This document shows positions 38,576 to 49,639 of a DNA stretch of 64,000 nucleotides, piece by piece. This stretch comes from Nectonema munidae. Lineage: Eukaryota > Nematomorpha > Nectonematoida > Nectonematidae. A model generated the notes under the pieces. The model was not told the origin of the DNA, ran no database searches, and was given only the letters and a program-made list of their open reading frames with translations. The stretch's first letter is position 1. Every line of letters begins with the position of its first letter. The stretch is taken from positions 152,001 to 216,000 of the forward strand of contig JAUIRK010000953.1 of assembly GCA_030549495.1 (NCBI GenBank), in the 5' to 3' direction. The position numbers were made by a program, and so were the translations under genes.

Positions 38576-39370
38576 TTTTTTCCAATCATTTTCGAGTTTG
38601 TTTTTCTAATAATAATAATTATTATTCTTAATGTTTTTTCACTTATTGATTAAATTGTTAATTCACGTGCCTTGTCAAAATTCGAAATAATAATATTGCT
38701 AACACTTCACTTCTACTCTTTTAGCTATACTATCGGTCTGTCTGCTTTTATTTGTTATTTCGTATTCACCTCACCAGTAAATTTTTAATAAAAATCCTTT
38801 TACAATGGAGAGACTTTTATTGACTAAATTATACGATGGGCAATAGGCATGAATTTTCTATATTATCATTCTATCCCTCTATTTATTTCTTCATTTTATC
38901 AGAATGAGAAAACTTTTTTTAAAAATATATTTTTTATGAGTGCCTTGTGACCTGAATGAAGTGGCGTACGAGCTAAAAATGTCTTGCACATACAGTATTT
39001 ACAAGCTCCATACAACCCTTTCCATCCTATTTTTGACTGTGGACATTTCATGTATCCCCAAACTCATGTGGAATTAGGCTGAGAATCAGATCTTTTAGAA
39101 ACTTTCAAAAATAAAAAAATAAAGCAAAACAGTTTATTTAATTTAAAAATGATCTGCTCTAAAATAGAGAAAGAAAGGAAGTATATTCGAAAAACTTGAA
39201 AGTGTATTAAAAAGTTATTCAGAAGCTACCCATAAAAGTTTGAATTACTTCTACACCATTTAGAGCTTTTTGTGCTTGATTCTAAATCAAAAATTACTCG
39301 AATATATAATCACACTAAAATATTCTTAATAAAGGAAATTTCAAATTATATAAAAATGTTACCGCAAATG
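38576..39370. other. AT-rich spacer
   Basis: No gene recognised. Confidence 0.4.
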
Positions 39371-39643
39371 CAGTGGCAGATCCAGAAATTTCTTATAGGG
39401 GGGGGGGGGGCGAAATCCATTTAAATTTTTTGCAATTTTGCTAAAAGTCTTCAGAGAATACGACAGCTGTATTATGTCTTTTAGAATCACTAATTACCTA
39501 TGTTTTCATATTTTTAACATTATTTTGCCATGAATAAATTGCAAAAATAAATTTTTTATACATGTAAGGGTATTTTTCGAAGCCATTTTTCATAGAGAGG
39601 GGGGCCTAGGCCCATAAGCCCCTCTCCCTCGGACCCGCCACTA
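39371..39643. mobile_element. MITE with CAGTGGC-type inverted ends
   Basis: 273 bp. The left end CAGTGGCAGATCCAG and the right end (inverted) TAGTGGCGGGTCCGAG pair as terminal repeats. The flanks CGCAAATG and CGCAGATA are an imperfect 8-bp duplication. A G run sits just inside the left end (39401-39412). An 8-bp duplication fits the hAT superfamily. A fragment of similar type is at 59786-59831. Confidence 0.65.
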
Positions 39644-39894
39644 CGCAGATAGGTTTCCTATTCTATTCTAAATGATAATAAAAAGTTATAATACCAAAAA
39701 ATGCAATTCAGTTAATCTGTCAGTGACATCTCTTTACTTCTTATAAAGATATGTTTATTTAATGTAGGTAGAAAAATAAATACCCATCAAGTACTCGCCT
39801 AATATATAAATTCATTTTAAAAATACAGTGTAATTTTTATAATGGAAAATATAACTAAATTGGCTAAACAAAAAAAGTTAAAATTTTTGTGTTC

Positions 39895-39940
39895 CTAACG
39901 TTTTGGTTTTCGGACGTTTTCATCAGGAACGATCTGATTT
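39895..39940 (-). other. Hairpin with hammerhead-ribozyme-like text
   Basis: On the minus strand GTTCCTGATGA...CGAAAACC...AACGTTAGGAAC folds with GTTCCT pairing AGGAAC and AACGT pairing ACGTT. CTGATGA followed by a small stem and GAAA recalls the hammerhead core found in some retroelements. A clear cleavage site and full third stem are not evident, so this may only be a transposon hairpin. Confidence 0.25.
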
Positions 39941-40766
39941 CTTATTTCGAAGTATTCCAATGTGATTTCTCTGTATCTTGAGCTTTAGACTAAACGCTAT
40001 ACTAGAAACTAAATATTCAAGACGCTTTTAATTTTCTTTGCAAATAGCACGAAAATGATTCATCACCCCTATATATAATGAATAGTACAAGCAAAAAATT
40101 CGCCGGGATTTGGAAGAATATTTGTAGTTTGGCTTTATATACCAACTATTCATGATCAGCCCGCATATACTACCATTGTTTAATCAAAGACACTAAAAAG
40201 ATTTCCTTTGGATAACATCTCAAAACAAAATATAAAATTTATATATATTAATTCATTACCACGATATTTCAAAATTGCTAGGAAATGATTTTAAAAAACA
40301 GTGAACGAACCACAATAGTAATTTTAGTTTTTACGTTAACTGTAAAGAAAAAAATAAAGACGTCTTCCTGTAATAATATGGAGTTTGTGGCAAAAAAATA
40401 AGTACAGATGTTGAGGTACTGCTAGTTGAAAAAGAGAAAACTAATAATAATTCTCAATACATTTGAATCAATCAACCATTAGAGAGGTGAAAGTAAGTTA
40501 TTAGCTTATTCAAGATACATTGATATTATGAGTGAAAGAGATGTGATTTATGAAAATCGCAAAAATTAGCGCAACCAGAAAAATCGCGTAATCTTAAAAG
40601 AAAAGATGAAAACTGTCTTCAATGAATTAGTGCACAATGGGAGAGCAGGGGGGTTCTGCAAGGCTCTAACAAAAATACAAAATCACATGATTTACAAAAC
40701 ATCTGCTTCCCGATTGCTGCAATGCTTTGTGAAAAAAACATCTCTCTTTCTCTCTGTGATTTAGAG

Positions 40767-40959
40767 CAGTGTTTTTCAAAATGTGGGCCCGGTCCTTCAG
40801 TGGGTCGCATGAAAAATAAAATGGGTCGTGACAAAAAAATGCTGAATAAATGAACGTATATTGAACAGAGTTTGTCTTATTACACCTAAGTATTGTGGGT
40901 CGCGATGCAAACTGTCGTTCTTGCGATGGGTCGCAGTAAAAAAAGTTTGAAAAACGCTG
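40767..40959. mobile_element. hAT-type MITE with perfect 8-bp target duplication
   Basis: 193 bp. Ends CAGTGTTTTTCAAAATGTGG and (inverted) CAGCGTTTTTCAAACTT. Flanked by the identical 8-mer ATTTAGAG at 40759-40766 and 40960-40967. Internal phrases include CAGTGGGTCGC and ATGGGTCGCAG. Related copies are at 48940 and 49334. Confidence 0.88.
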
Positions 40960-40967
40960 ATTTAGAG

Positions 40968-42667
40968 CATTATTTTAAGATTTGTACAAACTACCCAATT
41001 CGGTACTTTTTCCTAGAACCGTTGTTCTGCGAATTAAGAAATGTACCACTAGTGTCGTTGATTTATATATTGTAAAACCAAAAATACTTAAATAAACATA
41101 AGATATTAATGGATGATAGCATCACCTCTTCTTGCAAATACTGCTTAAGTTATTCATGTCGTGAAAGAAAATCATGTGATTAATTGGAAATTTAGTAACG
41201 CAAAACAAATCGCATACTCTACTTGACATCTCAAACTCAGCAGTAAAACGCTTCAACTATACAAAAGTTAGTAGTGCTAAATATGAACGTCTCTTCAAAC
41301 AATTTTCTAAGGATAGATATGAAATCATTGCTTCACACTGAAGTAAGTTGATCATTTTGTCTAACGGCAACTGCTTTAAAAGGAAACTTTTTAGCATTAT
41401 TCCCTTTATTAAGCTTGTTTATGCCTCCTGCTCACTTATTACTAGATCCTTTTTAAATGAAAACATTTAAATGATTTTTCTTATGTCATTGAAGAATTCT
41501 GGGTACAGTAAAAAAGTTCAATAATGGGGACACTTATCGGAAAACCAATTTATTTGTCCTTGATAGCGCAAGGCATGTGTTACGACATTTCGTCACAGGA
41601 CACTCCATCTTACGACCCAGATGTGACATTTCACAACACGACACTTCATCACTCGACTTTTTATAAGCTAATAATCATTTCATCACTTGAATTTTTGTAA
41701 ACATTAAATTTTATCATCGCGACCTTGAAAATGTGTTAGTAAATCAAGAAATTTTCGAGTTAAAAAAGTTGTCTTAGTATTTTATTTTTATGAAAAAAGT
41801 TTCGGTTTAATATATTCCCGATAATAAGAATAACGCAAAATTTCATGAATTACAGTATCTGAGAATAATCTTGCGAAATTTCATACAATATGGTTAATTT
41901 TACTATACTCCGCAATAGCACGTACGATGCATATCTTTGTCAAAGATATTATAACATATGGAGATTTACTTTTTAAACCCTCAAATCACTAAAAAATTGA
42001 CTATCGCATTTTAACCTCTACATCTGTTAACATTTGAAATTCCAATGCGAAACATCATATTTTTATCCCGTCTGCATTGTTCTCAAATGTTTAGCAAGAT
42101 GATTTATTCGTATTTTTCATACCCTTTTTCAATGCTTAAATAGAAGAAATTCCTTGGAAATATCACTTTTATCATAATGAAATCTACGTTGAAATCATCG
42201 ATTTTTTAGTAAATATTGATTAACATTACTGTCATACTACAAACATGGATTCATAAGACCCAGTATTTAAATTTTAAATGCAGAAAAGCTATTAACGGTG
42301 CATTATTGGCAAGAATCGACCCAATAAACAAAAATGAAATCATGTTAAAATTTATTACGAGAACACTTCATTTTAAGATATTTTAGATTGATTCACAAAC
42401 ACCCGTATGAACTTCAAAATTATTGGATATTATCAAGATTTCTAACCTAAATCCTATTTGTGACGGATTATTTTGTTTCGTCATTTACGAGAGAGGAGGG
42501 GGGGGGGGGGGAGCTGGCAATGTCGAATATACAAACTTCAATCAATCGGGCTTAATTTGATTCTAAAATTATTTTTGTAACCTATGGTTAATTTGTGGTC
42601 AAATATATTTTATTATTAGCTAACTCGACTATACGATTGAAATAAAGTTTATCAAAACCATTCGTTA
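40968..42667. other. Spacer with a short phrase-like repeat block
   Basis: No gene seen. At 41580-41680 a run of short degenerate repeats of the type TTACGACATTTCGTCAC / CACAACACGACACTTCATC occurs. A 12-base G run lies near 42498. Confidence 0.4.
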
Positions 42668-42760
42668 AACCAGTACTTCCCAACCTGTGATCCGTGGACC
42701 TCAGGGGTCCATGAAGGTTTTATTAGGGGTCCACAAACATTTTTGCATCATATATAATAT
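42668..42760. mobile_element. Solitary hAT-like terminal fragment
   Basis: Begins CAGTACTTCCCAACCTGTGA and continues GGGGTCCATGAAGG, the usual look of a hAT terminal repeat. No partner end was found. Confidence 0.45.
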
Positions 42761-42877
42761 CTTATAAAATATTGCAGTTATATGAAAATTAAAACTACTT
42801 TTCCCGTTTAAAAATAAAGAGTCACATACAATAATGTCCTCAATAGTAAGTTGTCCGAGAATGGCCGATTTTTTTAC

Positions 42878-43070
42878 GCAATCCCTAAAATTTTATCACA
42901 ATCTCCCGAATTTTGTCGCAATGTCCCGAATTTTGTTACAATCTCCCGAATTTTGTCGTAATATTTTACAATCCCCTACATTTTTTGTAATATATCAAAT
43001 TTGTCCGAGTTTTGCGAAATTCTTCTTGAAATTTTACTTTTTTTGCCACAATCACCCTAAACTTTTTTTA
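42878..43070. repeat. Degenerate ~20-bp tandem repeat
   Basis: Repeats of a unit like CAATCTCCCGAATTTTGTCG, about five clear copies, then more diverged ones (CAATCCCCTACATTTTTTG). Not coding. Confidence 0.7.
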
Positions 43071-43079
43071 TCTATATAA

Positions 43080-43914
43080 CTTTTTCATGGCAAAACAATT
43101 TTTGAGACAACTAATTTAACACAGGGCTTTCAAAGTTATAGGTAATCCATTTTCGATCTTTCAATCTTTTTATCATTGAGCTTTTGAGTTCACTTGAAAT
43201 CTTCTTACGAGTTTTAGACGTTGAAAAATTCATTTAAAAAAAAATCATAAGAAAAAAAGATGAAAGATACAATGAACACTTTTAAACGATTGACAAGCTA
43301 TCGTAGAAAGGGGCCCTCACATGTTTATGTGGCGTCGCAGACCAAAAGTTTTAGTGTCACCCGTTGCCTCCTCTCGCTTTTAAATAATATATTTTCTATG
43401 TTGAGTACCCAGGTGTAGTTTATTTTTTATCATTAGAAAAATTGTAAACATAATTTTTAAAGAATAATCTTACAAAAAAATCACAGCTTTCAGATTATAC
43501 AATTGTGTTACATTTTTGTGTTTAACTATGACAAAAGTTACGCCATCAGAAGTGAAATATTTTTCAAATTTTCTCTCAAAATATACGGAGTATATATTTC
43601 TATATTTGCGGCCCCCAAAAAAGTGTTGCCAGCGGGCATATGCCCCGTCTATCCTCCTCGTAATTGATAGGGCTGTGATAGACAGATTCTTTTTTGAATA
43701 TTTAAACCTAATGTTTGGAAACCAATCACTCATTATTGCAAACGCCTGAACATTGATTGCAAATCTATGATTAATCGTAGAAAATGGGTTGCTCTTAATA
43801 CCGAAATAGTTCAAATCGTAAAATAAGATAAATAAATATGATTTGTAAAAGAATTGAAAAATCTTTTATAATCTCGTATTAGTTAACTTGGTTAATTAGT
43901 AAAATGATTGCATA
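43080..43914. other. Spacer without a recognised gene
   Basis: A 114-codon minus-strand open stretch (43814-43470) shows no family motif. It may be chance or a repeat-derived fragment. Confidence 0.35.
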
Positions 43915-44033
43915 TTAACCTGTTATCGACTACAGTCGACTTATCAAAAATAAAATGGTCTGCTTTTTAATACAAATCTTCTGCTTTACATTAGATATCG
44001 TCTGATTATTCTGGTCGTTAACGGGTAAGTTAA
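43915..44033. mobile_element. TTAA-flanked MITE, diverged family
   Basis: Bounded by TTAA at 43915-43918 and 44030-44033. Left end TTAACCTGTTATCGAC, right end (inverted) TTAACTTACCCGTTAACGAC. The interior CGTCTGATTATTCTGG is reminiscent of the GCAGACGA text in the other TTAA MITEs. Confidence 0.65.
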
Positions 44034-44455
44034 TTTGGAATAATATAGTTTATGCGAAATTCAAACACGTCAAATTTGATATTTAATGCTAATTAACAAA
44101 TTCATTCAAATTTAGATAATGGTTGAGAGAGTTTGAAATATTTAATTATTACAACGTCAAAAAAGAGTGCTCTTAACCATGTCGTCTTTTATCTCGTGGC
44201 TTGAAGGTTTTTCAGACTAAAAATTTTTTCAACGTGACTTGCAAAGATGGAACAATATTTGATATACTCTTTATGGATTATATTACATGGGTGTTTTAAC
44301 AAAGTGGTGTTACGAAAATGAAACTTAAAAACGAATCATAAAATATTATTGACTAGAATATGTTATCTATTAATAAAAAATTATAAATTTATGTATAGAT
44401 TTTAAAAATTGAAAAATGGAAGTATGATTAATCTTATATATTAATTATTTGTCCT

Positions 44456-44572
44456 TTAACCCATTTACGGCCAATGTTCCTATTTTGGAACATAAGTAAT
44501 TTCATCTTCGTCTGTTTTTTTCAATGACTTTGAATATAAATCGTCTGCTTTGCTTGGCCTTAAATGGGTTAA
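44456..44572. mobile_element. TTAA-flanked MITE (piggyBac-type), copy 3
   Basis: 117 bp, in the opposite orientation to copies 1 and 2. TTAA on both sides, ends CCCATTTACGGCCAA and (inverted) CCCATTTAAGGCCAA, the dyad ATGTTCC-TATTTT-GGAACAT at 44474-44493 and the text AATTTCATCTTCGTCTG. Confidence 0.87.
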
Positions 44573-45067
44573 AGTAGTTTATAGTTTGGTATAGTTTTAT
44601 CCTTAAACATGTGTTCGGTAGATGCCGGCCTCTCCTTATAAATTCGGCAATTCTCGTTAAAACGCGCCAAAATAGAAGTGAAATAGGCGCTTATAAGAGC
44701 CAGAAAATATAAGTTTATTTGAAATTTTAAGGGAAGAAGCGGAGAGATGAATTTAAAAAAAGCACATTTATATCGAAGGTGAAGTGCATAAGTATAGCAA
44801 CAGCAACAGTATTTTCTTTCTCTGTATACACTTGAGTGCATCATCTAAAGTAAAAATAAATACGATGAAGGATCGATTTCAAGAAGACACTTAAAATGTT
44901 ATACTACGTCTTACAGCCAACATACAAAACACATCTTTGTCAAAATTGTCACTATTTTTGACTATTTGGCAATATTACAACAGTGAAAGGCCTGTTTTTC
45001 CAATACAAAGCAGCTATTTTCCCTAGTCCGTTATTTGAATATTCAGAGTAGTGAACAAGTTAGAATT
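44573..45067. other. Spacer without a recognised gene
   Basis: No supported feature. Confidence 0.4.
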
Positions 45068-45371
45068 CAGGGATGTCCAACTAAAACAAGCAGCGGGCCA
45101 TTTAGAAAAGTTATTGGACACGGTCGGGCCGCACCTATTTAAAAAAATAATAATAATTTTTTTATAAAATATTTATCAGAAACTTTTTTATCCTGATTAC
45201 CACAATTTTTATGAAAATTAAACATAAAATGAGTAGTTAATTGAAAGAGTGAAAGAGAATTTTTATAAACTAATATCCATATAATTTAACATCAACCTTA
45301 TCTCATTTTCTTAGAGGGCCGCAGAAATTTACCTTGCGGGCCGCATGCGGCCCGTGTGTTGGACACCCCTG
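45068..45371. mobile_element. hAT-type MITE (CAGGGRTGTCCAAC ends)
   Basis: 304 bp. Left end CAGGGATGTCCAAC, right end (inverted) CAGGGGTGTCCAACACACGG, with GGGCCGC text inside both ends. The 8-mer AGTTAGAT follows the right end and AGTTAGAA lies two bases before the left end, an imperfect target duplication. Same terminal style as the larger element at 47248. Confidence 0.78.
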
Positions 45372-47247
45372 AGTTAGATCTTGCAAACGTTAAATCGTTT
45401 GTATAAAAACAGGATAGAAACGTTAGTACACGATTGACGCTGTCCAATGAGTGTGATCGCGGTTAAATCTTTAGCACTAGAGTAGTACATCACAGTTGCC
45501 ATCGAATCTGGCTTGGGTTATAATAACATTACCTAACAAATAAGTCGCCTTCAAGCCCCTATTGCAGTAGAAAAATCAAGTTTCAAAAATCTAATCCCCA
45601 ACCACATTTAACTTCTCAAAGTTAAGAAAAATTAAAGCGAAATTTCAAAATTCTCCTAAGAAAAAATTCAAATATCACTCATTAGAACACTTTCAGGAGA
45701 AATAGACATTTTTGAAACTATATTAGAGGAACCAGCGAGACGGCAAAGAACAAAGAAAAATGGTCATACTGGGTAATGTATCATTGAGTGCTACAAAAAT
45801 TTCTTATAAACGAATAGAAAATACTTCTTCTTTCTAATAAACCATCACTAATCTTTTAAAATAAACGATATTTATAACCAAAAGTGTTATTTCTTTTTTT
45901 CCTAGATAAGTTAGTCTTTATAATATCCTAAACACGGACTTAGTAAATAAGAAGATAATTGATCTAAAAAAGGTGGGAAAAAATTATTACAAAATCATGT
46001 TACGCAAAAAAAAGGATCTTAAAAATGAAGAATTTTGTATAAAAAAAACTCAAAAGCTTTTTCAGAAGTTAATTTCAACCACACAAATTATGCGTTGTCT
46101 CATGGTCATAATCATTCGAATAGTAAAGTAGATTATTATCAGCTATTGAAAAGTAAAACCTTAGTAAAGAATAAATCCATCAATACAAAAACTTCAACTA
46201 ACAAAGGTAACTTCTCTCTTTTACAGAGAGCTTGAAAGTATATTACTCTTAGAGATTTTTAATGAAATCAAGTGTCAAAAAAGTGTATATGAGCACTTTG
46301 CAAAAAATAGCCCAAGGAACGTAGAAGAAAAGAAGAATTTATTATCTACTCATCTTTGAACAATAATTGATGAAAATGAAGCAAAAAGTTTTTCTATTAT
46401 ACGAAAATATTTTAAATGTGCAAATAGAGTTCTTTGTTTTTCCCATTCGAGACTATTAAAAATTGAGAAACTAAATCTACAACTCTATTATTATGAATCC
46501 GTTCAAGTTAAAATTTCTTCTTTTATCCTTTGTTCAAGTATGTTTAAACTTTTCAAAAATTCGTATCTGTATGATTTTCATATACGCCAATTCTACCGAT
46601 TTAGGAGGTAGTTAAACGATTTGTAAATGTTTTCTAACGCTTACCGCTTTGAGTGACAGCTTCTACTTGAAAGTTTTCCTTTCTGTTTCGAACAAGTCTA
46701 GTTATAGATATGAGAAATACCCATCCTGGCATCTAAGTTAAAGATCTTTTCTTATATTTCCTGATATGAGTGTGAACTCACGGCAAAGCTGCTCTATAAA
46801 GCAAAAAACTCCACATAAATTTCTTCCTTGCAGGGCAAAGAAATGCGTGGCAGTTGGTTTTAACCTTCGCGCATATCTTTCTCCTGATTTTCGTCTCCAC
46901 ATGTTCGCAACTAGTGATTTGATTCAAATTTTAGGAAATCATAGTACTCTATAAGATGCTAAATTTTCGTGATACAAACTGCAAAGGATGTTGAATAAAA
47001 AGTAGGCAATTAAGAAAAACTTTCAACATCTGATCTTACAAAACTGAAGGAGGACGCATAACTCTTTTTTGGAAAATGGATTGAACTTGTTTTTAACTCA
47101 ATTTTTCAGTATAATTTAAAATTGTTTCGTAGGTACTTCTGAAGAAAAATGAGGCTACTGGGTAGCGGAGCGGATTAGCTTGTCTGTATATAGGTAGACG
47201 GAGACTGAACCTACCTGTTCCCATTAGTTCAGGTCATCACGATAGAT
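45372..47247. other. Spacer without a recognised gene
   Basis: Two short plus-strand open stretches (46035-46235, 46766-46954) have no family motif. A tRNA-like text at 47157-47215 is too diverged to call. Confidence 0.35.
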
Positions 47248-48101
47248 CAGGGGTGGACAAACTATTCAGTGTGAGGGCCGCATTTAGAAAATCCGATTTT
47301 TCGAAGGGCCGCATCTAAAAAAGCACATTTTTCAAGGACATTTTTAAGAATGTTAAAAGTAAAACAGTTATATATATAATTAAAAAAAAGAAATTAAATG
47401 CAAAAACTTAACCTAAAACATATTTATTTCACAAAAATAAAGTAACTAAGTAATTGTTCAGTTACAGAAATAATAAATAATGTCAATGAGAATGATGCAG
47501 CTGACCACTGTCATTCAAGTTGTTAAAATCAGGTGTCAAGTAGCTTGTGCTAATTCTTAGGACTGACTGAAGATTTGAGTCAGTGAGAAGTGATTTGTTA
47601 ATTTTCATTATAGAGAAAGTTTGCTCACAAATATAAGTTGATGCAAAGAGCACAAACATCTTTCTTGCAAATTTTTTTAGCTTTCGAAACTTTTCTGAGT
47701 GCAGAGAAGCATAAAATTCGACCAGTGGTTTACTTTCAAACGCCTTCTTTAAAGAATTATCAGCATGCAAATCAAGCAGTTCCATCTGCAATTCCTCAGC
47801 GGTAGTTTCAAATCACAGGCAAAAGGTGAGCAGAGCAAATCAAACTGTCTTTCCATTGACTTGAAATCAGCAAATCGTCTGATAAATTTCCGTTGTAAAT
47901 CCATCAACTGAGAACTGTATTTGTCAGACAATGTTGATGTTATAGTTAGGGCTTTCAAATGAACAAAATGAACAAAATTTTTTTCATTTAGCTGCTTGGC
48001 AAAAAGTTCTAACTTCTAAACGAACATTCTCAATGATGAAAGTGTGTATGTATTTGGGGCCGCAGATCATGCACTGGCGGGTCGTAGTTTGCCGACACCT
48101 G
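47248..48101 (-). mobile_element. Deleted hAT element with GTF2IRD2-like transposase end
   Basis: 854 bp between CAGGGGTGGACAAAC and (inverted) CAGGTGTCGGCAAACTACGA, flanked by CGATAGAT and GGATAGAT, a 7-of-8 target duplication. Internal GGGCCGCAT text sits next to the left end. It carries only the 3' part of a transposase gene on the minus strand. The right end is duplicated once more just outside (48107-48148). Confidence 0.82.
47483..47958 (-). pseudogene. hAT transposase C-terminal dimerisation region
   Basis: Two overlapping open pieces in different frames. The upstream one (47958-47749) reads SDKYSSQLMDLQRKFIRRFA and SMERQFDLLCSPFACD. The downstream one (47791-47483, 102 codons) reads MQMELLDLHADNSLKKAFES, FARKMFVLFASTYICEQTFS, INKSLLTDSNLQSVLRIS and YLTPDFNNL. 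The ICEQTFS...MNKxKxxxRxxLT pattern is the hAT dimerisation signature and matches the family from which GTF2IRD2 took its transposase domain. A frameshift separates the pieces. The catalytic N-terminal two thirds are gone. Confidence 0.82.
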
Positions 48102-48148
48102 GGATAGATCATGCACTGGCGGGTCGTAGTTTGACGACACCTGGGATA
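48065..48148. repeat. 42-bp tandem duplication of the hAT right end
   Basis: GATCATGCACTGGCGGGTCG...GACACCTGGGATA occurs twice in a row (48065-48106, 48107-48148) with a single base difference. It duplicates the element end together with its target-site sequence. Confidence 0.85.
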
Positions 48149-48444
48149 GATCATGCTTCTAATATCTAATAATAATTAATTACAGATGTTTTATACTAAG
48201 ATTTCAGAGTACTCTCGCAACATGCCAAATCTTTTTAATTTAATTGGATATATTATTGAATATTTATTAGTTAAAATAGCAAAATATTTAGTTTGCCAGT
48301 TTATAGGGTGTCTATCGGTCTTCAGTTGTGACGATCATCTACGTTTCACTGAAAAAAAATCTATTTTATCATTGTGTGCTATTTAGAACGAATAAGTGGA
48401 ATTCTCAGAAATCATAGAAAATGGGTAGATTCACTTACGTGTCA

Positions 48445-48748
48445 TTAGCCAAAGTTAACGTTGATACTGGAAGTGCAATCTCCGAGAGCATTCTTAGCTA
48501 CCATTTCATACTTTCCGCCATCAGAAGAAGAGCAGTCTTTGATTTGAAGGCTCAACTCGTAGAGATCTCCCTTGTTATCTTTCTTAGTCATAGTGTATTT
48601 GTTGTCATTCTTCAACTCCTTACCTTTAAACATCCACTTCACGTCGGGTGGCGGTTTGGCAGTAATTTCGCAGTTGAAAGTTATCATTTTTCCTTCTTGA
48701 ACCATTGTCACTTTCTTGGTAATTCGTGGCGCGTCTCCAGTGACATTT
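48445..48748 (-). CDS. Terminal exon of a muscle-type Ig (I-set) protein
   Basis: Follows an acceptor (TTTTAAAG) at 48749. The frame that joins the microexon at 48803 reads NVTGDAPRITKKV, MVQEGKMITFNCEITAKPPP, VKWMFKGKEL, LYELSLQIKDCSSSDGGKY and AKNALGDCTSSINVNFG, then TAA at 48445-48447. This is one complete I-set Ig domain of the twitchin/titin/telokin type: B-strand Cys and C-strand Trp are present, while the F-strand Cys is replaced (YEMVAKN), as happens in muscle Ig domains. Such domains act as protein-binding or elastic modules in sarcomeres. A GTAAGT just after the stop (48434-48439) could be an alternative donor or coincidence. The protein may be a short two-Ig protein or one isoform of a longer gene. 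Confidence 0.85.
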
Positions 48749-48802
48749 CTTTAAAACATAATTCATTGAAAATGCTCGTTCCTAGAAAAGTGTAAAACTT
48801 AC

Positions 48803-48821
48803 GGCTGTTTTGATTGGTCGC
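48803..48821 (-). CDS. 19-nt microexon of the Ig gene
   Basis: A 19-nt exon between TTATTTTAG and GTAAGTTTTACAC on the minus strand. Spliced to the next exon it encodes DQSKQP followed by NVTGDAPR, a plausible linker ahead of the second Ig domain. Both splice sites are strong and the phase fits the downstream exon. Confidence 0.65.
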
Positions 48822-48939
48822 CTAAAATAATAATAATAATAAGATTATGGATATCAAGATGAGTTGTAATCTCGGCAATCAGAATGCAATTAATAACAGT
48901 ATTTCGAAAATGATGCAATTTTTGCTTGGTCAATTAGAG

Positions 48940-49093
48940 CGGCGTTTTTCAAACTGTGGGTCCCGACCCTTCAGTGGGTCGCGTGAAAAATAAAATGGGT
49001 CATGACAGTCTTATTACACCTAAGTATTATGGGTCGCGATGCAAACTGTGCTTCTTGCTATGGGTCGCAGTAAAAAAAGTTTGAAAAACGCTG
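48940..49093. mobile_element. hAT-type MITE, second copy
   Basis: 154 bp, same family as 40767-40959 (GGCGTTTTTCAAACTGTGGG, CCTTCAGTGGGTCGCG, inverted CAGCGTTTTTCAAACTT) with an internal deletion of about 40 bp. The flanks AATTAGAG and ATTTAAAA are an eroded duplication. It lies in the intron of the Ig gene. Confidence 0.82.
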
Positions 49094-49118
49094 ATTTAAA
49101 AAATCAAAATCAAAAAAG

Positions 49119-49339
49119 TTTATTTTATCTGCTTTCTCTCTTGTTAATTATGTAGCAAAATTTTCAATTTGAGTAAAAGGTAAGCTAAAGGTACCGTGGG
49201 TGTGTTTTCATTGACAAGACACTGATGTACCGCTTATGTCAAACTATATACAAATTGGTATCGATGAGGAATCGAATCCAGTGGCTTCCGTGTAAAGTCC
49301 ATTATCTCAACCATGCCACCCATAGAGTATGCTGTAGGG
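49119..49339 (-). mobile_element. tRNA-derived SINE, family B, copy 2
   Basis: Minus-strand partner of 35388-35614, sharing the head ATGGGTGGCAT, GATTCGATTCCTCATCG, TGACATAAGCGGTACATCAG and the 3' extension ATTTTGCTACATAATTAAC. It sits in the Ig gene intron between two hAT MITE copies. Confidence 0.8.
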
Positions 49340-49447
49340 CAGCGTTTTTCAAACTGTGGGTCCCGACCCTTCAGTGGGTCGCGTGAAAAATAAAATGGGT
49401 CATGACAAAAATGAAAGGACATATAAATAGTCGATGCTGAATAAATC
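49334..49447. mobile_element. hAT-type MITE, third copy (left part only)
   Basis: Starts GGCAGCGTTTTTCAAACTGT with CCTTCAGTGGGTCGCG and ends at TGCTGAATAAAT, where it abuts element X. The right end is missing. Confidence 0.75.
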
Positions 49448-49478
49448 TATCGGCTCGTAGTCTCTACGACATATCTTC
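49448..49478 (-). mobile_element. Element X copy 3, outer part before the LINE-bearing insert
   Basis: ATCGGCTCGTAGTCTCTACG and CATATCTTCT match the outer end of copy 2 (37191-37220). The matching sequence resumes at 52519, so about 3 kb has been inserted here. Confidence 0.65.
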
Positions 49479-49639
49479 TCAAGGGGCGTAACTATACATT
49501 GTGAAAATACACACTATAAAATTTTCCTTTCTAGAAGCAAATTCGATCAACATCGGAAACAAGAGCTAAAGAAGGTCATAAAAGTAAGGTGATGAGGATT
49601 GAGGAGTATAATTAACTATTATAAAACAAAAGTGAAAGA

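Noticed and set aside
43470-43814. 114-codon minus-strand open stretch
   Set aside because: No recognisable motif, and overlapped by an equally long open stretch on the other strand.
46035-46235. Small plus-strand gene
   Set aside because: 66 codons, no homology recognised, AT-rich. It cannot be told from chance.
47157-47215. tRNA-like sequence GGGTAGCGGAGCGGATTAGC
   Set aside because: The B-box region (GAGACTGAACC) is too far from consensus and no body was recognised.
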